Positions 46,347 through 54,157 of a DNA stretch of 64,000 bases are shown here, in pieces. The notes below the pieces were generated by a model, which had not been told where the DNA came from, did no database searches, and worked only from the letters and a program-made list of their open reading frames with translations. The translations under genes were made by a program, and so were the position numbers. The DNA is taken from NCBI RefSeq assembly GCF_024453815.1, contig NZ_CP072934.1:806001-870000 (forward strand), given 5' to 3'. This stretch comes from Corynebacterium pseudogenitalium (GTDB lineage Bacteria; Actinomycetota; Actinomycetes; Mycobacteriales; Mycobacteriaceae). Position 1 is the stretch's first letter, and every line of letters begins with the position of its first letter.

Positions 46347-47435
46347 GTGAGTCTTACACTTGGAATCGTCGGTTTGCCCAATGTCGGAAAGTCAACCCTT
46401 TTTAATGCGTTGACGCGGAATGATGTGCTCGCTGCGAACTACCCGTTCGCAACCATCGAGCCGAACGTGGGGTTGGTTGAACTGCCAGACCCGCGCCTGA
46501 AGCGCTTAGCTGAGATCTTTGAATCCGAACGCATCCTGCCCGCGACGGTGTCGTTCGTTGACATCGCTGGCATCGTCAAGGGGGCGTCCGAGGGCGAAGG
46601 TATGGGCAACGCCTTCCTTGCCAACATTCGTGAAGCAGACGCCATTTGCCAAGTCGTTCGCGCCTTCGCTGACGACAATGTCATTCACGTCGACGGGAAA
46701 GTCGACCCCGCATCTGACATCGCAGTCATTAACACCGAGCTGATCCTGGCTGACCTGCAGACGATCGAGAAAGCGTTGCCGCGCCTGGAGAAGGAAGGCC
46801 GCAAGAGCAAGGACGTGGCAGCAGAGGCCGAGGAGGCCAAGAAGGCGCAGGCGGTGCTTGAAGACGACCGCACCCTTTTCGCCGCCGCAAAGGCAGGAGA
46901 CATCGACCTCGATTTGCTCCACCACCTGCACCTCATGACGGCGAAACCATTCCTCTACGTATTCAACTCCGACGAAGCCGTGCTCACCGACGAAGGCCGG
47001 AAACAAGAGCTGCGAGAACTTGTCGCACCGGCAGAGGCAGTCTTCCTGGACGCGCAAACAGAGACCGAGCTGCTCGAACTAGACGAAGAGGACGCGTCGG
47101 AGCTCCTCGCCTCCGTTGGACAGGACGAACCTGGACTGGAAACGCTCGCAAAGGCAGGCTTCGCAACCCTCGGCTTGCAGACCTACCTTACTGCTGGGCC
47201 AAAGGAGGCCCGCGCATGGACGATCCACCAGGGCGATACCGCACCGAAGGCTGCCGGCGTCATCCACACCGACTTTGAGAAAGGCTTCATCAAGGCCGAA
47301 ATCGTCAGCTTCGAAGACCTCGACAAGTTTGGGTCCATGGCCGAAGCGCGCGCCAACGGCAAGGTGCGTCAAGAAGGCAAGGAATACGTCATGGAAGACG
47401 GAGACGTGGTCGAGTTCAAGTTCAATGTAACTTAA
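46347..47435 (+). CDS. ychF: Redox-regulated ATPase YchF (Obg-like ATPase), 362 aa
   Basis: P-loop GIVGLPNVGKSTLFNALT (about residues 6-23), switch DIAGIVKGASEGEGMGNAFL, and the C-terminal TGS domain with TAGPKEARAWTIHQGDTAPK and YVMEDGDVVEFKFNV. YchF binds ATP better than GTP and associates with ribosomes. GTG at 46347 is the start: TAGGAT (46333-46338) lies eight bases upstream, and the earlier in-frame ATG at 46254 yields a spurious N-terminus. It is the last intact core gene before the accessory region. Confidence 0.95.
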   Translation: MSLTLGIVGLPNVGKSTLFNALTRNDVLAANYPFATIEPNVGLVELPDPRLKRLAEIFESERILPATVSFVDIAGIVKGASEGEGMGNAFLANIREADAICQVVRAFADDNVIHVDGKVDPASDIAVINTELILADLQTIEKALPRLEKEGRKSKDVAAEAEEAKKAQAVLEDDRTLFAAAKAGDIDLDLLHHLHLMTAKPFLYVFNSDEAVLTDEGRKQELRELVAPAEAVFLDAQTETELLELDEEDASELLASVGQDEPGLETLAKAGFATLGLQTYLTAGPKEARAWTIHQGDTAPKAAGVIHTDFEKGFIKAEIVSFEDLDKFGSMAEARANGKVRQEGKEYVMEDGDVVEFKFNVT

Positions 47436-47455
47436 GGCGCGCCAGTGTTAGTCGT

Positions 47456-47910
47456 ATGACAACACGTGCTGCCATTTACCTTCGCATCTCGCTCGATGCT
47501 GCAATGGACGGTCTTGCCATCGAGCGTCAGCGCGAAGACTGTGAAGCCATTGCAAAGCAGCGTGGCTGGATGGTCGTGTACACCTATGTGGATTAGTCGA
47601 TCTCGGCCTCTAAGAAAGACGTGGAACGTCCCGATTACGACGCGATGGTGGCTAGTCTTCAGTGAGGCGAGCTAGACGCGATTATCTGCTGGGACTTGGA
47701 TCGTCTAACGCGGCAGCCCGCGCAGCTCGAAGGGTGGATCGACAGAGCGGAACAGCACGGGTTGAAGCTTTTTACCGCGAATGGTGATGCGGACCTCAGT
47801 ACTGACGGAGGCCGGATGTTCGCGCGCATCAAGGCGGCCGTAGCACGCGGTGAAGTCGAGCGTAAAGGGGCTAGGCAGTCACGCGCCCAACAGCAGCGTG
47901 GAGAGCGAGG
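47456..47910 (+). pseudogene. Large serine recombinase, decayed
   Basis: From ATG 47456 the frame reads as an N-terminal resolvase domain: AAIYLRISLDAAMDGLAIER with the catalytic Ser, EDCEAIAKQRGWMVV, SISASKKDVERPDYDAM, DAIICWDLDRLTRQP and MFARIKAAVARGEVERKG. Two in-frame stops interrupt it, TAG at 47594 and TGA at 47663; both are C-to-T changes of the expected CAG and CGA codons. Homology stops near 47905, before the zinc-ribbon region. It is the relic of an integrated element. Confidence 0.85.
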
Positions 47911-47916
47911 GCAGAC

Positions 47917-48206
47917 ACCGTCCTCGCCGGCTACGGCGCAACGCAGGCGATGCCAGGCCCGCTGTTCACGTTCGCGTCCTTCCTCGGTGCCAGACACCAC
48001 GCGCAGGTGCGGCCCTGGCTGGAGCGAATGCCGCGGTGGTCGGCATTCTCGGTGCAGCGCTGTACACCCCGGTGTTCACCGCCGGGGTTTCCGGCGTGAT
48101 CACTCTGTCCATCACCGTGGTCTGCTACGCCGCGCCCACCTCGTGGAAGGTCCCGCCCTGGGCGGTCGTCATCGGCGCGGCCCTGGTCGGCTGGATTGTG
48201 CTGTGA
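47917..48206 (+). pseudogene. chrA: Chromate transporter (ChrA) 3' remnant
   Basis: One frame gives TVLAGYGATQAMPGPLFTFA, the ChrA core signature, up to about 47991. After a deletion and frame change, another frame gives LAGANAAVVGILGAALYTPV and ends WAVVIGAALVGWIVL at 48206. Both pieces are typical of the second half of ChrA, so the gene has lost its 5' half and an internal segment. It directly abuts the recombinase relic. Confidence 0.82.
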
Positions 48207-48232
48207 ACTTCGCTCTCGTCCGGTGCTCGGCG

Positions 48233-48564
48233 CTGAAGCGCGCCAAGGGAGGGAACCGGGACTAGAGCGTCACGTTGGCCAGCACCGCACCGGTGGGTTG
48301 CGCCGCGCCGGCGGCGACTTCCTCGGTGACGAGGACTGAAGCAGTTCCACCGGGCAGCGGCATCCACACGTCGTCGTGGGGTTCTTGGCCGATGACTCCA
48401 GCCGATTCCATGGCGCCGTCATCCATGACTGCCCACACTTGTGCCCCCATGCCGTCGTCGAGAGCTGGCTGGCCGTTGACCATGGCGCCGCCCTTGCCCA
48501 TGTCAGAGCTGATCACGATGTCGAGGCTCGCGCCCATCGCGTCGGCCTGACCTTGACGCGCGTC
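48233..48564. repeat. Left copy of 332-base direct repeat
   Basis: It matches 61834-62165 base for base in length, with about 13 differences that I counted by eye and no gaps. The right copy is the 3' part of the intact anti-sigma gene plus 29 bases downstream. Confidence 0.93.
48262..48564 (-). pseudogene. Anti-sigma factor (RskA-like) C-terminal fragment
   Basis: It reads DARQGQADAMGASLDIVISS, then GQPALDDGMGAQVWAVMDDG and ends LANVTL, nearly identical to the C-terminal 100 residues of the intact anti-sigma protein at 61863-62453. It has lost the N-terminal sigma-binding part and the membrane helix. Upstream it is fused out of frame to an IS110 transposase fragment. Not expected to be functional. 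Confidence 0.88.
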
Positions 48565-48640
48565 TGCCTTGGGGATCGAGGACGCAGGCGTGGTGGAAGT
48601 ATTTGCCGACGTCCACGCCAATGACGAAGTCATAGGCCAT
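48565..48640 (-). pseudogene. IS110-family transposase, first 25 codons only
   Basis: From ATG 48640 the minus strand reads MAYDFVIGVDVGKYFHHACV and then LDPQG, the RuvC-like N-terminus (first catalytic Asp in GVDVGK) of IS110 transposases. AGGAGG precedes it. The gene is cut at the junction with the anti-sigma fragment, so this is an insertion-sequence end left behind. Confidence 0.75.
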
Positions 48641-49026
48641 GGGTGTGTTCCTCCTAGCGATGAATTAGAAGTTGGACTATTTGAGCTTCATCGCTGGGGG
48701 TGGTCGGACATACTTAGTACTGGCATCTACATTACTGTGAGACCTCATACCACCTGGGCTGGGTCAGGTTCCTATTAGCAGTTTGAGTATGTCACTGTCT
48801 TCGGCGGCATCACCCCCGGATCATTTTCAGACAGGGGCGGGAATAAGCCATACCGAAGCCAGCGACTAGTTCTACTGTCCTTTCAGACGGAGGGAACGGA
48901 AATAAACATAACCCGCCCAATCGGGTGGACAGGCTATGAATCTTCGGTGCCCTGAGGTGGAACTGCTAACAACGAAATGGGGGGGAACGGGGGCAAAGTC
49001 AATAATTCGAGTCTGGCATAAGTTGA
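48641..49026. other. Non-coding IS110 left-end remnant and island leader
   Basis: No gene is seen in 386 bases. Next to the transposase start is an inverted repeat AGCGATGAA (48656-48664) and TTCATCGCT (48687-48695). In the IS110 group, the region upstream of the transposase encodes the bridge RNA, so a decayed bridge-RNA gene may lie here on the minus strand. Further right, the sequence becomes more AT-rich before the DtxR box. Confidence 0.45.
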
Positions 49027-49045
49027 TAAGGATTGCCTAACCTAA
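49027..49045 (+). promoter_or_regulatory. DtxR (iron) box upstream of the island operon
   Basis: TAAGGATTGCCTAACCTAA matches the 19-base DtxR consensus TWAGGTWAGSCTWACCTWA at 17 of 19 positions. A -10 TAATAC (49044-49049) overlaps its right end. With iron, DtxR should repress transcription of the downstream genes. Confidence 0.8.
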
Positions 49046-49102
49046 TACTGTTTCAAGTTATGGTCCCGATCGGGAATCGGCAACGGAAGCGAGGCGGCGA
49101 CG

Positions 49103-49774
49103 ATGAACAGAAAACGTGGATCGACCAGAGAACCCCTCTCCGGAGGGGGAGTCGGGGACGCGGGCCCGGACGGGACGGGCGACGGCGACGCGGTGGCGTC
49201 GCAGACGGACGACGGGCGGTTGGTACACGTCGCACCGGTCGCAGTGGGTGGCCGACCATCCACCCGCGACATGCTCGTCGCCGCCGCGATCGGCGTCGCG
49301 GGGTCTCTCATCGTCGTGCCCCTGACCTACCTGCAGGTGTTCGCCGGCATCGCCCACGTTTATCTCGTCGCGGCGACGCTCGGGTTGTGGTTCCTGCCGT
49401 GCGTCGTTCCCCTCATCGTCGTCCGCAAGCCTGGCGCGAGCCTCATCGCGTGCCTTGCCATGGGCGTCGTGTCCGCGGCGACCACCCCGTTCGGCGTCGC
49501 CGCGATCGGGGCGCTGATCATGGAAGGATTGCTCATCGAGCTTCCGTTCATGGTCACCCTGTACCGGCGGTGGACGCGTCCCCAGTTCGTGGCGTCGGCG
49601 ATGTTATTCTCCGCGCTGATGGGAACGATGGCCCCGCGTGCCGTCGGCGTCGACTCGCCGACCACGCCCATGGCCCTGATCAGCTTCGCCGTAGCCTTGG
49701 CATCGAGCCTGGTGTTTTTGGTCCTGGGCTTTGCCGTCGCAAAGGGGCTCCGCAGCCGCGGGGTCACCCGATGA
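49103..49774 (+). CDS. ECF transporter S component-like membrane protein, 223 aa
   Basis: A disordered Gly/Asp-rich N-terminus of about 50 residues is followed by five or six membrane helices (DMLVAAAIGVAGSLIVVPLT, then VYLVAATLGLWFLPCVVPLI). Size, topology and the four-base overlap with a fused EcfAAT gene mark it as the substrate-binding S subunit. The YkoE/MptD-like look of the first helices is suggestive only; the ligand is unknown. First gene after the DtxR box, so an iron-related ligand is inferred. Confidence 0.75.
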   Translation: MNRKRGSTREPLSGGGVGDAGPDGTGDGDAVASQTDDGRLVHVAPVAVGGRPSTRDMLVAAAIGVAGSLIVVPLTYLQVFAGIAHVYLVAATLGLWFLPCVVPLIVVRKPGASLIACLAMGVVSAATTPFGVAAIGALIMEGLLIELPFMVTLYRRWTRPQFVASAMLFSALMGTMAPRAVGVDSPTTPMALISFAVALASSLVFLVLGFAVAKGLRSRGVTR

Positions 49775-52128
49775 CCGGCGGAGCGCCCGCGTGCGCCGGT
49801 GCGACACGCGGGACGGCCCCGGCCCGGTTGCGGGTCAGTGGCGCGGGAGTGCGGCACGCCGATGGGCGATGGGCACCCGACATGGTGGACCTCTCCTTCG
49901 ATTTCGGCACGATCAACGCCATCACGGGACCCGTGGGATGCGGAAAGACGAGCCTGGCCCACCTCATCGCTGGACTGATACCCTCGCACATCCCCATCGA
50001 CCATGCCGGATCCGTGCACATCGTCGATGCCGACGGCACCGAATGCCCCGTGGACCGGGACCGGGTCACCTTCGTCGGGCAAGACCCGGCGACGCAGGTG
50101 CTCACGCTCCGAGTCGTCGATGACGTGTCCATGGCCCTCGAGTTTTCCCTCGTGGAAGCCGGCATCGTCGCCAAGCGATCAGCCGAGGCCCTAGCGGAGC
50201 TCGGGCTGTCAGAGCTCGCAGAGAAGGATCCGTGGGCTTTGTCGGGCGGGCAACGCCAGCGGATGGCCATCGCCGGTGCGGTGGCCAGGGCGCCGGAGGT
50301 CATGATCTTCGACGAGCCCGCGGCCCACGTCGACGAGGACGGTCGCCGGTCGCTGTTCGCCGCCATCCGTGACTTGCGGGCCCCGGGGCGCGTCATCCTG
50401 CTCATCGAGCACGACCTCCGCCCGTTCGACGGGTGGGTCGACACGGTGACGATCCTCGATGCGGACGGGAGCGTCGCCGCCCACGGAGCGCCGGATAGCA
50501 TCGCGGTGAAGGGCATTGCGACGACGGCCGCGACCGCCGGAACGCCGGACGCCAGTACGCAGGGCACGGGGGCACCGGACCGTCCCGGTCCGGACCGGCG
50601 GCGAAAGTCCCGGAGGGCCGGGAATGGCACCGATCCGGAATCGGAGGCGGATGCCGTTCCACTGCTGGCCTTGACCGGAACCCACGTGGCCCGAGGCGGG
50701 GAGAAGATCCTGAACGGGGCCGATCTGACACTGGAACGGGGCGAGATTCATGCCCTAGTCGGCGCCAACGGAGCCGGTAAGTCCACCTTGCTGGCGGTGC
50801 TGTCGGGCCAGATGAAGGCGGGAGCGGACCTCCGGATCGACGGCGCGTCCGCCTGGCGCGTCCCCGACGCCTTCGCGTCGTGGGCGTTCCAGAACCCCGA
50901 GCACCAGTTCACCCGCGCGACCGTCGCCGCGGAAATCGACTCCGCGCTGGCCGGCACGGACCCGCACGGGCCACTCGGCACCGATGAGCTGCGGAAACTG
51001 CGGGAAGCCCTGTTCCCCCGGGCACTTGACCCCGTCTCGCCGTTCGTCCTGTCGGGCGGACAGAAAAGACGGTTGGGCATCTTCCTGGCGGTGGCGGCCA
51101 ATCGCCGTTTGCTGCTTCTCGACGAGCCGTTGGCGCACCTGGATTCGCCGAGCGCGCGCATCGTGCTGGATGCGCTGGCGGAATACGCCGGGGCCGGCGG
51201 AACCGTTGTGTTCACGTGCCACGATCGCCGTGTCGCGCGAACGTGGGCGGATCGGGCGAGCATCGTCGCCGAAGGGAAGGTCGCCTGGTCCGGTCCCGCG
51301 GCCGACGTGCCGGCTGCCCCGGAGTCGTCCCGGCGGGATCGCGCACTGCCCGCGGCCGGCGCACGGACGTCCGGGGACGAAAGCCCCTGGACCGGTGAAT
51401 CCGCCGCTCGGAGGCGCGCGGGGTTGAACGCCATCACGATCGTCGCGGCGGTGATGCTCGTCCTCGTCGCCGGGCTGCTCTCCGGCGGAGACGCCGTTCT
51501 CGCGCTGACGGGGGTCGCGTTCCTCGCACTCGCTGCAATCGCGGAGCGCGACGTTCGGGCGACGGCGGGGAAGGTCCTCCTCGTCCTGTTGATCGGGGTG
51601 TTCTTCGGCCTGCTCGGGTGGCGCTCCGAGTTCTACGGCGGTGGGGATCCGGCGGAGGCCGTCCGCCACGGCATCCATCACGGACTGCTGCTGACGGCCG
51701 TGTTCGCGGGGACGGTCCTGGTCTCCGCGTGCATGCGCGTCGAGGAGCTTTTCGACGCCATGGTGCAACGCTTCCGGGTGCCCTACACATGGTGCACCAT
51801 AGCGATTTCCGGGATGAGCATCGCGGCGTTCCTGCGCAGCGAAATCCCCCATCTGACATGGGCGATTAGATTGCGCTCGATGCGACCGGGGCAGTCTTTC
51901 CGCTCCGGCTTCATTCGCGCGACGACGCCCGCGCGCATCGCCTTTCCCTTGTTCGTCAGCGCCGTGCGCTGCGCCGAAAAGCTGTCCTTGACCCTGGCGA
52001 TGCGCAACTTCGGCCGCCATCCGCGGCGCACCTTCCGCACCGATCACCCCTGGCGAGTGCGTGACGGATTCGCGGCCGCAGCGTCCGCCGCGGCCTTCGT
52101 CGCCGCCCTGGTGTCCGCAGTGACTTGA
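49771..52128 (+). CDS. Fused ECF transporter module: EcfA-EcfA-EcfT, 785 aa
   Basis: Three parts are joined. ATPase 1 has Walker A GPVGCGKTS (about residues 53-61), signature LSGGQRQRM (about 156) and VMIFDEPAA. ATPase 2 has GANGAGKST (about 331), LSGGQKRRL (about 427) and LLLLDEPLAH. From about residue 551, a membrane EcfT domain of five to six helices ends in the coupling region LRSMRPGQSF and LAMRNFGRHPRRTF. Both ATP sites look complete. Energises the S component encoded upstream. ATGA overlap with the preceding gene. Confidence 0.88.
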   Translation: MTGGAPACAGATRGTAPARLRVSGAGVRHADGRWAPDMVDLSFDFGTINAITGPVGCGKTSLAHLIAGLIPSHIPIDHAGSVHIVDADGTECPVDRDRVTFVGQDPATQVLTLRVVDDVSMALEFSLVEAGIVAKRSAEALAELGLSELAEKDPWALSGGQRQRMAIAGAVARAPEVMIFDEPAAHVDEDGRRSLFAAIRDLRAPGRVILLIEHDLRPFDGWVDTVTILDADGSVAAHGAPDSIAVKGIATTAATAGTPDASTQGTGAPDRPGPDRRRKSRRAGNGTDPESEADAVPLLALTGTHVARGGEKILNGADLTLERGEIHALVGANGAGKSTLLAVLSGQMKAGADLRIDGASAWRVPDAFASWAFQNPEHQFTRATVAAEIDSALAGTDPHGPLGTDELRKLREALFPRALDPVSPFVLSGGQKRRLGIFLAVAANRRLLLLDEPLAHLDSPSARIVLDALAEYAGAGGTVVFTCHDRRVARTWADRASIVAEGKVAWSGPAADVPAAPESSRRDRALPAAGARTSGDESPWTGESAARRRAGLNAITIVAAVMLVLVAGLLSGGDAVLALTGVAFLALAAIAERDVRATAGKVLLVLLIGVFFGLLGWRSEFYGGGDPAEAVRHGIHHGLLLTAVFAGTVLVSACMRVEELFDAMVQRFRVPYTWCTIAISGMSIAAFLRSEIPHLTWAIRLRSMRPGQSFRSGFIRATTPARIAFPLFVSAVRCAEKLSLTLAMRNFGRHPRRTFRTDHPWRVRDGFAAAASAAAFVAALVSAVT

Positions 52129-52302
52129 CGGACGCCCGGAACCGGCGGGTCCCGGGCCCGCGAGCGTTTCCGAGCTTGTGCGGAGACGCGCCCCACCCAG
52201 TTGCTTCACCCTTTCAACCCTTCAGACACATCCTCCGGGTCACGCCATGCGGGCCCGGTCCGCCCGGCACCGGCATGGCGCCGACAACCGAAAGAGGTAC
52301 CA
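52129..52302. other. 174-base gap inside the island operon
   Basis: I see no gene, no terminator hairpin with a T-run and no second DtxR box. It is the only sizeable break in the operon apart from 56681-56753. Confidence 0.4.
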
Positions 52303-52986
52303 ATGAACACGATCCGGACCATCAGCGACGTGCTTCGGGACAAGGCCGATGAGACGAAAAAGGGGGCCGATCTTGATCCCGCGCTGGTGTTTCTCGACAG
52401 CCTGGCTCCGGGGATCGCGGTCGACGTCGGGGATTTCGGCGCGGAATCCGAAAAGGGGCTGCTGTCCCGGGTGGCGCCCTCGATCGCCGATCTCCCGCAC
52501 GGAACGCCGGTTGCCCGCCTCTGGGCGGAGTTCGGCGGGGTCGATGAGACCGACGGGGAACGGGGGGCCCGTCTGCGTGCCCTGGCCGCAGCAGTCGCAC
52601 CGACGCTCCTGGAGGACCTTGGGCTTTCCGGCGACCGGGTGACGGCGACGGAGTTCAACTCGCTGCGCTCGCTCATCGATGCCCGCACCCGGTACCGGCC
52701 CGAGGGTCGGGTGAGGGAGGCGTTGTTCGTTTTCCCCGATGACGGCGAGGCTCACAACCACGACCAGTGGCGGGACCACCTCGTCGATGACCTCTGCGTC
52801 GCCGGCGTCGCGGGAAACCACTATTCGTTCGTCCTCGGAGAGGATGCCGCGCTGACCGGGGCCCTCATCGGGGAGTACATCGAACGCCGGCGCCAGGCGC
52901 CGGAAACGGACGACAGGGCAGCGGACCCGTCGTCCGAAGGAATCGACCGGTCGCGGGACCGGGGAAACGAAATGGAACATGACTGA
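52303..52986 (+). CDS. Unknown protein, C-terminus resembling a thioesterase end, 227 aa
   Basis: Not confidently recognised. The last 80 residues (ARTRYRPEGRVREALFVFPD, then DDLCVAGVAGNHYSFVLGED and ALTGALIGEYIERR) resemble the C-terminal third of NRPS-type thioesterases, with the His of the GNHYS motif. No GxSxG nucleophile elbow exists, so it cannot be a complete thioesterase. It may be a degenerate domain, a remnant of a lost synthetase, or an unrelated protein. AAAGAGG precedes the ATG. It overlaps the next gene by eight bases. Confidence 0.6.
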   Translation: MNTIRTISDVLRDKADETKKGADLDPALVFLDSLAPGIAVDVGDFGAESEKGLLSRVAPSIADLPHGTPVARLWAEFGGVDETDGERGARLRALAAAVAPTLLEDLGLSGDRVTATEFNSLRSLIDARTRYRPEGRVREALFVFPDDGEAHNHDQWRDHLVDDLCVAGVAGNHYSFVLGEDAALTGALIGEYIERRRQAPETDDRAADPSSEGIDRSRDRGNEMEHD

Positions 52987-54157
52987 CCGACGAAACGGCG
53001 GGGAAGCACGGGACCGCGACGCGGGCGAACCCGTGAAAGTGCTGGTGGCCGGAGGTACCGGCGTCACCGGACGGCTCGTCCGGGGGATGCTCGGCGTCGT
53101 CGATGGGATTGAGCTGGCCTACACTTCCCGGCAGAAACCGGACGATGGCCCGGGGCGGCACTTCCCGCTGAGGATCGCCGCCGGCCACAACGAGATCTGC
53201 AGGGTCTTCCGCAAACACGATTGGGTGGTCAACTGCACCGGCCCGTTCGAGGTGCATGCAGACTCACTCGCCCGTGCTTGCATCGACTCAGGCACCGGGT
53301 ACATCGACGTCAACGATTCGATCGACGCCCGCCGCGCGATCATGGCCCTCGACGGGGATGCTCGGCGGGAGGGGGTTCCCGTGCTCACCGGGTTCGGCCT
53401 GTGCCCGGGCTTGTCGACGGCCCTGTTGATGCTCGGGGCCCGCGCTGCGGGGGCCGAAGAGGTCCGCGATGTGCGGGTCGATCTGCGAATTGGCGCCGAC
53501 CAGGAATCCGGGGCCGCGTCGGTCGAGTCGATGTTCCGGACTATCCGCGGCGGATACCGCACGATGCTCGGCGGCACCATCGTCGAGGTGCGGCGCAACC
53601 CGGTGTCGTCGCAAAGCGGAATCAGCTACGAATGCCCGGACATCGACGTCGTACGCGAGGTGTGCCCCTCGATCCGTGGATATTCCTACCACGTCGCCTT
53701 CGATGCCCTCCCCGATGAGTCGGTGGAGAAAATCCGCACGTCGAGACTGTACTCGATGCCCGTTGTCTCCGGTCTGCTCGCCCGTCTCGGGGCGGCCGTG
53801 ACATCGCGGAAGGCGCGGGCGAAGGGCACTCCGCAACCCGCCGAGCTGGTCGTCGCACTGTCCTCCGCCGGCGCGGGCGATGCGGGGCCGGCGGCCGAGA
53901 CGACCGTCGTCCGGGCGACCGGCCCGGGTTCCTACAAAATGACCGCGGCGATTGCTGCCGCCACCGTTGTGGCGGTCGCGGGGAAGCCGGTCGCGCCGGG
54001 GTGCCGGGATCTCGTCGGCCACCCCCGGCTCCTCGAACCGGTCCTCGCCTTCGCCCGCGATGCGGGCATCCATATCGAGGTGCCACATGACAACCCGACC
54101 ACGGGGCCGCTGCCGACAGCGGCCCACTGCGATACCAAAGAAAAGGGGAAACGATGA
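52979..54157 (+). CDS. Saccharopine dehydrogenase-like NAD(P)-binding enzyme, 392 aa
   Basis: The N-terminal Rossmann fold starts VKVLVAGGTGVTGRLVRGML (about residues 18-37). HDWVVNCTGPFEVHADSLAR and GTGYIDVNDSIDA follow the pattern of saccharopine dehydrogenase-type and trans-acting enoyl reductase proteins. The C-terminal half (SGISYECPDIDVVREVCPSI, YKMTAAIAAATVVAVAGKPV) matches the same superfamily. In this setting it may be a reductase or opine-dehydrogenase-like enzyme acting on a small metabolite. That is inference. ATGA overlap with the ATPase gene. Confidence 0.75.
   Translation: MTDRRNGGEARDRDAGEPVKVLVAGGTGVTGRLVRGMLGVVDGIELAYTSRQKPDDGPGRHFPLRIAAGHNEICRVFRKHDWVVNCTGPFEVHADSLARACIDSGTGYIDVNDSIDARRAIMALDGDARREGVPVLTGFGLCPGLSTALLMLGARAAGAEEVRDVRVDLRIGADQESGAASVESMFRTIRGGYRTMLGGTIVEVRRNPVSSQSGISYECPDIDVVREVCPSIRGYSYHVAFDALPDESVEKIRTSRLYSMPVVSGLLARLGAAVTSRKARAKGTPQPAELVVALSSAGAGDAGPAAETTVVRATGPGSYKMTAAIAAATVVAVAGKPVAPGCRDLVGHPRLLEPVLAFARDAGIHIEVPHDNPTTGPLPTAAHCDTKEKGKR

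Noticed and set aside
48262-48633. A single 123-residue gene on the minus strand spanning the anti-sigma fragment
   Set aside because: The first part is the IS110 transposase start read in the wrong frame, joined to an anti-sigma tail. It is a junction artefact, so it is listed as two pseudogene pieces.
49033-49770. Extension of the fused ECF protein upstream to 49033
   Set aside because: That frame is shadowed by the S-component gene, and the stretch is Arg-rich noise. The ATG at 49771 overlaps the S-component stop in the usual ATGA fashion.
50755-52209. Long minus-strand frames across the island
   Set aside because: High GC makes long open antisense frames. They are Arg/Gly/Pro-rich with no motifs, while the plus strand carries clear ABC signatures.
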